DNA of 64,000 bases. It comes from Chloroflexota bacterium. Its GTDB lineage: Bacteria > Chloroflexota > UBA6077 > FW602-bin22 > JACPRP01. Positions 60,351 through 64,000 of the stretch are shown here, piece by piece (the stretch's first letter is position 1; the number at the start of each line of letters is the position of its first letter). The notes beneath the pieces were generated by a model. That model was not told where the DNA came from, ran no database searches, and saw only the letters and a list, made by a program, of their open reading frames with translations. Location: NCBI GenBank assembly GCA_023480885.1, contig JAMCWX010000050.1:37657-101656 (forward strand), read 5' to 3'. A program made the translations under genes and the position numbers.

Positions 60351-62009
60351 ATGTACACCAAACTCGAAACGGACATTGTGATAATTGGTGGGGGCCTGGC
60401 TGGCTTGAATGCCGCTATGGCCGCGGCAGAGCGCGGAGCCAGGGTCGTGGTCATCGAAAAAGGCAAGATCGAGCGCAGCGGTTGCATTGCTGGCGGCGTC
60501 GATCACTTTATGGCTTACCTGGAGGAAGGGGAGCCGTGGGACACGAGGGACGCCTACCTGGCCTTTGTCCAGGAGCAGGGCCGCGGGGCGGTGGATATCA
60601 GGATTCACGAGAGGGTCTTCTGCGACGAGCTGTCCGATGCCCTCCAACGAATGGCGCGCATCGGCAACCCGCTCACTTACAAGAACACCGGGAAGTATTA
60701 TCGAACCCGCTCGTTTGGCGCTCCTGGGCCGTACATGATCAATTTCGATGGCAAGCACCTCAAGCCGCGGCTGGCCAAGGAAGTGCGCCGCCTCGGCTGC
60801 GTGGTGCTCGACAGGGTTGCGGCCACGAAAATCTTCGTGAAAAACGGACGAGTGGCTGGAGTAAGCGGCATCGGCGTCAGGGATGGGAAGTTCTACTTCG
60901 TCAAGGCCAAAGCCGTGATCGGGGCCACCGGCAACACCAACCGACTTTACGAGGCCCCAACGGGAATGCCCTTCAACGCCTGGCTTTGCCCGTATAACAA
61001 CGGAGCCGCTCAAGTCCTGGCTTACGAGGCAGGAGCGGTCCTCACCGGCATGGAGTATGCTCGCATGACCATCGTGCCGAAGGGCTTCAGCGCGCCGGGC
61101 CTTAACGCTCTCACAGGCATGGGCGCGAGGTTCGTGAACTCCCTGGGCGAAGCTTATATGGAGAGATACCACCCATTAAAGGACAGGGCTCCGCGTAATT
61201 ATCTGGTGCAGGCAGCGCTGACGGAAACCAAAGAAGGCAGAGCGCCCCTGTACATGGACTGCCGCAGCCTGTCGGAAGAGCAACTCGCCCACCTGAAGAC
61301 GACGCTTGGCCTCGACAAAGATACGCTCCCTGACTATTTCCGCCAGAAGAACATAGACCTCGCCAAGGAGCCGCTGGAAATCACGGTCTCGGAGGGCATG
61401 CAGACGGGACCGCTCGAGGTCGTGGGGGCTGGCGTCAAGATCAACATCGACTCGATGTCGTCGCTGCCAGGTCTGTTTGCCGCGGGCGATTGCGCCGACC
61501 AGACCAAGACAGTTCACCTTTGCGTCACCGGCGGCTACTCCGCAGGGAAGGGCGCACAGCGCTACGCAGTCGGCAACTCGTCCGACGATGTGAGCGAACA
61601 GGAGATCGTGGAGGAGAAGAACCGCGCTTTCTCTCCCCTCACCCGCGTCAGCGGCGTGCACTATCGCGAAGTGGAAGACGTCTTGCGAAAGATCATGGCG
61701 GAGAACGTCGGGCCGGCGCGAACGGAGATGGGGCTTCGGACAGCTCAGCAGAAACTGAAGGGGTTAAGGCCGTATCTGGGTCAGCTCAAGGCAAAGGATC
61801 ACCACGAGCTGATGCGGTGTTCGGAGACCACGCACCTGTTGACCGTGGGGGAACTGGTGACCCACGCCGCGTTGTTCCGCCAGGAGAGTCGCTTTGCTCC
61901 CTTTCACTATCGACTGGACTACCCCGAAACGGACAACGAGCGATGGTGCGGCCAGGTGTTGCTTCAGAACAAGGATGGCGAGCTGATGACCTCGTTTCAG
62001 CCGCTCTAG
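60351..62009 (+). CDS. AprA/fumarate-reductase-type FAD flavoprotein
   Basis: This 552-residue flavoprotein has the dinucleotide fold IVIIGGGLAGLNAAMAAAER near the N-terminus, followed by the FAD segment RSGCIAGGVDHF. Further on come a capping domain, the second FAD motif LPGLFAAGDCADQTK and a C-terminal helical domain. It falls in the FRD/SDH/AprA superfamily, with AprA-like details (GGVDHF, AAGDCA). No Fe-S partner such as AprB is adjacent, so its electron donor or acceptor is unclear. A close paralogue is encoded at 63143-64000. It shares a regulatory region with the GntR gene. Confidence 0.82.
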   Translation: MYTKLETDIVIIGGGLAGLNAAMAAAERGARVVVIEKGKIERSGCIAGGVDHFMAYLEEGEPWDTRDAYLAFVQEQGRGAVDIRIHERVFCDELSDALQRMARIGNPLTYKNTGKYYRTRSFGAPGPYMINFDGKHLKPRLAKEVRRLGCVVLDRVAATKIFVKNGRVAGVSGIGVRDGKFYFVKAKAVIGATGNTNRLYEAPTGMPFNAWLCPYNNGAAQVLAYEAGAVLTGMEYARMTIVPKGFSAPGLNALTGMGARFVNSLGEAYMERYHPLKDRAPRNYLVQAALTETKEGRAPLYMDCRSLSEEQLAHLKTTLGLDKDTLPDYFRQKNIDLAKEPLEITVSEGMQTGPLEVVGAGVKINIDSMSSLPGLFAAGDCADQTKTVHLCVTGGYSAGKGAQRYAVGNSSDDVSEQEIVEEKNRAFSPLTRVSGVHYREVEDVLRKIMAENVGPARTEMGLRTAQQKLKGLRPYLGQLKAKDHHELMRCSETTHLLTVGELVTHAALFRQESRFAPFHYRLDYPETDNERWCGQVLLQNKDGELMTSFQPL

Positions 62010-62113
62010 GGGGCAAACAGGCCACTTGCCAGAGCAACAAGACAGGCGGAGTTCTGCACCCAAGTGGTTAGAGAAATCGCGCAACTTGTCACACCGCGCC
62101 TGTGGAGGAGAAA

Positions 62114-63097
62114 TTGTACAAGGTAGTATCTCTCAGACCAGAGGACCGATTCAACAGCGTTGGCGTCACGATCCCGCCCGAACTTGAGATCGTGCATTGC
62201 GCGGCCACCGACGAGGCCACAGTTGCCGAGGCTTGCAGCAGCGCCGATTACATCCTTGGGGGGATGACCAGAGTGACCGCTCGCGTCATCGAGCGTGCCA
62301 CAAGGCTGAAGTTCATTCAGCAGCCTTCTGCGGGTTACGACGCCATCGACGTCGAGGCCGCTACCAGGGCAGGCATTCCAGTGGCCAATGTACCCGACGC
62401 AAATAGCTCGACCGTGGCCGAGTACGTGTTCGTCACGGCGATGATGCTCTTTCGACGAATCGCCGAAGCTAACTCAGGGATCAGAAACGGCAATTACGCT
62501 GAGACCCGGGCTAGATTGACAGACACAGGGATGTTCGAGCTCAAAGGCAAGACCATCGGGATCGTCGGCCTCGGCCGAATTGGCCGCGACCTGGCCCAAC
62601 GCGCACGAGCGTTCGAGATGCGCGTGCTGTATTATGACGTCGTGCGACCGACGGCTGAAGAGGAACAGCGACTGGGCATCGGCTTCGCCCCAATGGAAGA
62701 GGTGCTCGGCTCAGCCGACATACTGACCCTTCACGTGCCACTTGTGCCCCAGACGGCGAACATGATCGGCGCCAAGCAACTGGCGCTGCTGAGACCGAAC
62801 AGCATTGTCATCAATGCATCCAGAGGGGGAATCGTCGACGAAGCGGCCCTGGCCGACGCCCTGCGAGAAGGCAAGATCGCGGGCGCTGCGGTCGACGTGT
62901 TCTCCACAGAGCCGCTGCCGCCCACGCACCCCTTCTTTACTCTGGCAGTCGAGGTCGCGAGTCGGCTGATCCTCACGCCGCACATCGCCGGCGTCACACG
63001 GGAATCGTCCAGGCGCATGTTGCAGACAGGCATCGACAACATCGCCCGCGTCGCGCGGGCATCGCGGCCACTGTATGTCGTCAATTACGGCAGATAG
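62114..63097 (+). CDS. D-2-hydroxyacid dehydrogenase (NAD-dependent)
   Basis: This 327-residue dehydrogenase has the family's NAD motif GIVGLGRIGRDL (~149-160) and the catalytic set Arg237 (NASRGG), Glu266 (FSTEPL) and His290 (TPHIAG). It interconverts a 2-oxoacid and a D-2-hydroxyacid, as do D-lactate, glycerate and phosphoglycerate dehydrogenases. TTG 62114 follows GGAGGAGAAA at 5 bases; GTG 62102 lies inside that site. It is 104 bases after the first flavoprotein, in the same direction. A hydroxyacid made or used by the flavoprotein pathway is a plausible substrate. Confidence 0.86.
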   Translation: MYKVVSLRPEDRFNSVGVTIPPELEIVHCAATDEATVAEACSSADYILGGMTRVTARVIERATRLKFIQQPSAGYDAIDVEAATRAGIPVANVPDANSSTVAEYVFVTAMMLFRRIAEANSGIRNGNYAETRARLTDTGMFELKGKTIGIVGLGRIGRDLAQRARAFEMRVLYYDVVRPTAEEEQRLGIGFAPMEEVLGSADILTLHVPLVPQTANMIGAKQLALLRPNSIVINASRGGIVDEAALADALREGKIAGAAVDVFSTEPLPPTHPFFTLAVEVASRLILTPHIAGVTRESSRRMLQTGIDNIARVARASRPLYVVNYGR

Positions 63098-63142
63098 CCG
63101 TTACTACACGTAGCAGCATCCTGCGGGGTGCACGTAGTTCCA

Positions 63143-64000
63143 TTAGCGGCGCGAACCCAAATCCACGAACTCGATCTGCGTTCCCTCTCTCCCACGAAAC
63201 ACGACAACCTGGCCACACCAGTTCTGGTCGTCTCTGTCAGGATAATCCAGACGGTGATGGTAGGGAACGAACCTGCTTTCCTTCCTGTACAGCGCTGCGT
63301 CCGCCATCAGGCCAGCCACCCGCATCAGGCTTGCCGTCTCCAGGGCCCGCATTAACTCGTGGTAATCCTTTGCCTTGACTTCACAAAGGCTCTTCTGCAA
63401 TTCGGCGATCTTCCGCTGGGCCGTTCGCAGACTCGTTTCGGTCCGATCTGGGCCAACGTTCTCGCTCATGATCTTGCGCAGGACGTCCTCGACGTCGCGG
63501 TAATCGACGCCCGAGGCGCGACCCAACGGCTCGAACACCCTCACCCTTTCCGCCTCGACCGCCTCGTCAGAAACCCTCGCGCTATCAGAGCTCGCGGCCG
63601 CGTGCCTCTGCGCGCATTTGCCAGCGGCGTATCCGCCAGTTATGGCCATGTGGACGCATCTCATCTGGTCGGCGCAATCGCCCGCGGCGAATAGGCCCTC
63701 GACGGTGGACATGCAGTCTAGGTCGATCTTGATCCCACTGCCGACATACTCCAGAGGGCCAGCTTGCATCGCCTCCGAGACCATTATCTCGAGCGGCTCC
63801 ACGGCGAGATCGACATTCTTCTGGCGGAAGAAATCTGGCAGTGTCTCTTTGTCGTAGCCGAGGGTCGTCTTCAGGTGCGCGAGCTTCTCTTCTGGCAGGT
63901 GCCGGCAATCTACAAAGAGCGGGCCTCGCCCCTCCTTGATCTCGGTCAAAGCCGCGTGAACGATGGCATTACGTGGAGCCTTATCCTTCAATGGATGGTA
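63143..64000 (-). CDS. AprA/fumarate-reductase-type FAD flavoprotein (C-terminal part, paralogue)
   Basis: The 5' end lies beyond the window. The visible ~285 residues match the C-terminal half of the flavoprotein at 60351 closely, by eye about two thirds identical: both have LAHLKTTLG then DKxTLPDxFRQKN, GLFAAGDCADQ and VEDVLRKIM. The second FAD site is intact. It runs convergent to the dehydrogenase gene with 45 bases between stops. The two copies therefore flank the dehydrogenase on opposite strands, which points to duplication rather than an operon. Divergence in the LxVTGGYxAGKxAQRxA segment may reflect different substrates. Confidence 0.85.
   Translation of the reverse strand, partial: YHPLKDKAPRNAIVHAALTEIKEGRGPLFVDCRHLPEEKLAHLKTTLGYDKETLPDFFRQKNVDLAVEPLEIMVSEAMQAGPLEYVGSGIKIDLDCMSTVEGLFAAGDCADQMRCVHMAITGGYAAGKCAQRHAAASSDSARVSDEAVEAERVRVFEPLGRASGVDYRDVEDVLRKIMSENVGPDRTETSLRTAQRKIAELQKSLCEVKAKDYHELMRALETASLMRVAGLMADAALYRKESRFVPYHHRLDYPDRDDQNWCGQVVVFRGREGTQIEFVDLGSRR

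Overview
The window looks like a piece of a moderately GC-rich chromosome from an anaerobic or facultative bacterium. I suspect Chloroflexota, but that is an inference from gene content: alanine/proline-linked lipoproteins, a bacterial archaemetzincin, YfhO- and PIG-V-type GT-C proteins, and many molybdenum and ferredoxin enzymes. No rRNA, tRNA or CRISPR array was seen. About 60 genes are supported, and at least five loci are broken.

Region 1 (1-3200): the start of a lipoprotein of the branched-chain amino-acid transporter type, a corrinoid protein, a GntR/UTRA regulator with a matching palindrome upstream of the lipoprotein gene, and a truncated URO-D-type methyltransferase followed by gene debris. 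Region 2 (3316-4478): an overlapping pair for membrane-lipid or polyprenol phosphate metabolism (plsY and a dolichol-kinase-like gene).

Region 3 (4825-23078) is the most notable. It is an 18-kb, same-strand run: an FCD regulator, a fused Mo hydroxylase, an FAD subunit, a second Fe-S plus Mo hydroxylase pair, a four-subunit 2-oxoacid:ferredoxin oxidoreductase (korDABC), a dihydropyrimidine-dehydrogenase-like PreA, a nitrilase-family amidase, a DUF2848 protein, a cupin and a complete branched-chain-type ABC importer. I read it as an import-and-degrade pathway for an unidentified organic, perhaps N-heterocyclic, substrate, with ferredoxin as the likely shared electron carrier.

Region 4 (23164-45185): a polytopic membrane protein, a zinc ribbon, a LysM-like tail-anchored protein with a cell-wall amidase, a CxxCH-containing hybrid histidine kinase and its receiver partner, a PAP2 phosphatase, two GT-C membrane enzymes, a CbiMQO cobalt/nickel importer, a GmhB-like phosphatase, a site-2 protease, a PLD-type lipoprotein, broken genes and a class A penicillin-binding protein. 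Region 5 (45425-53260) is housekeeping in character: Xer recombinase, AI-2E exporter family protein, archaemetzincin, PRC-barrel protein, principal sigma factor, FtsH and a TagA/WecG glycosyltransferase.

Region 6 (53367-64000) is a second catabolic or redox island: a deleted solute-binding protein, two NMT1/SsuA-like solute-binding lipoproteins without permeases, a DMSO-reductase-family molybdoenzyme, an OsmC protein, a GntR/UTRA regulator with a palindromic operator, and two closely related AprA/fumarate-reductase-type flavoproteins flanking a D-2-hydroxyacid dehydrogenase. Palindromic REP-like repeats lie at 33886-34071, 40006-40035 and 46402-46431.
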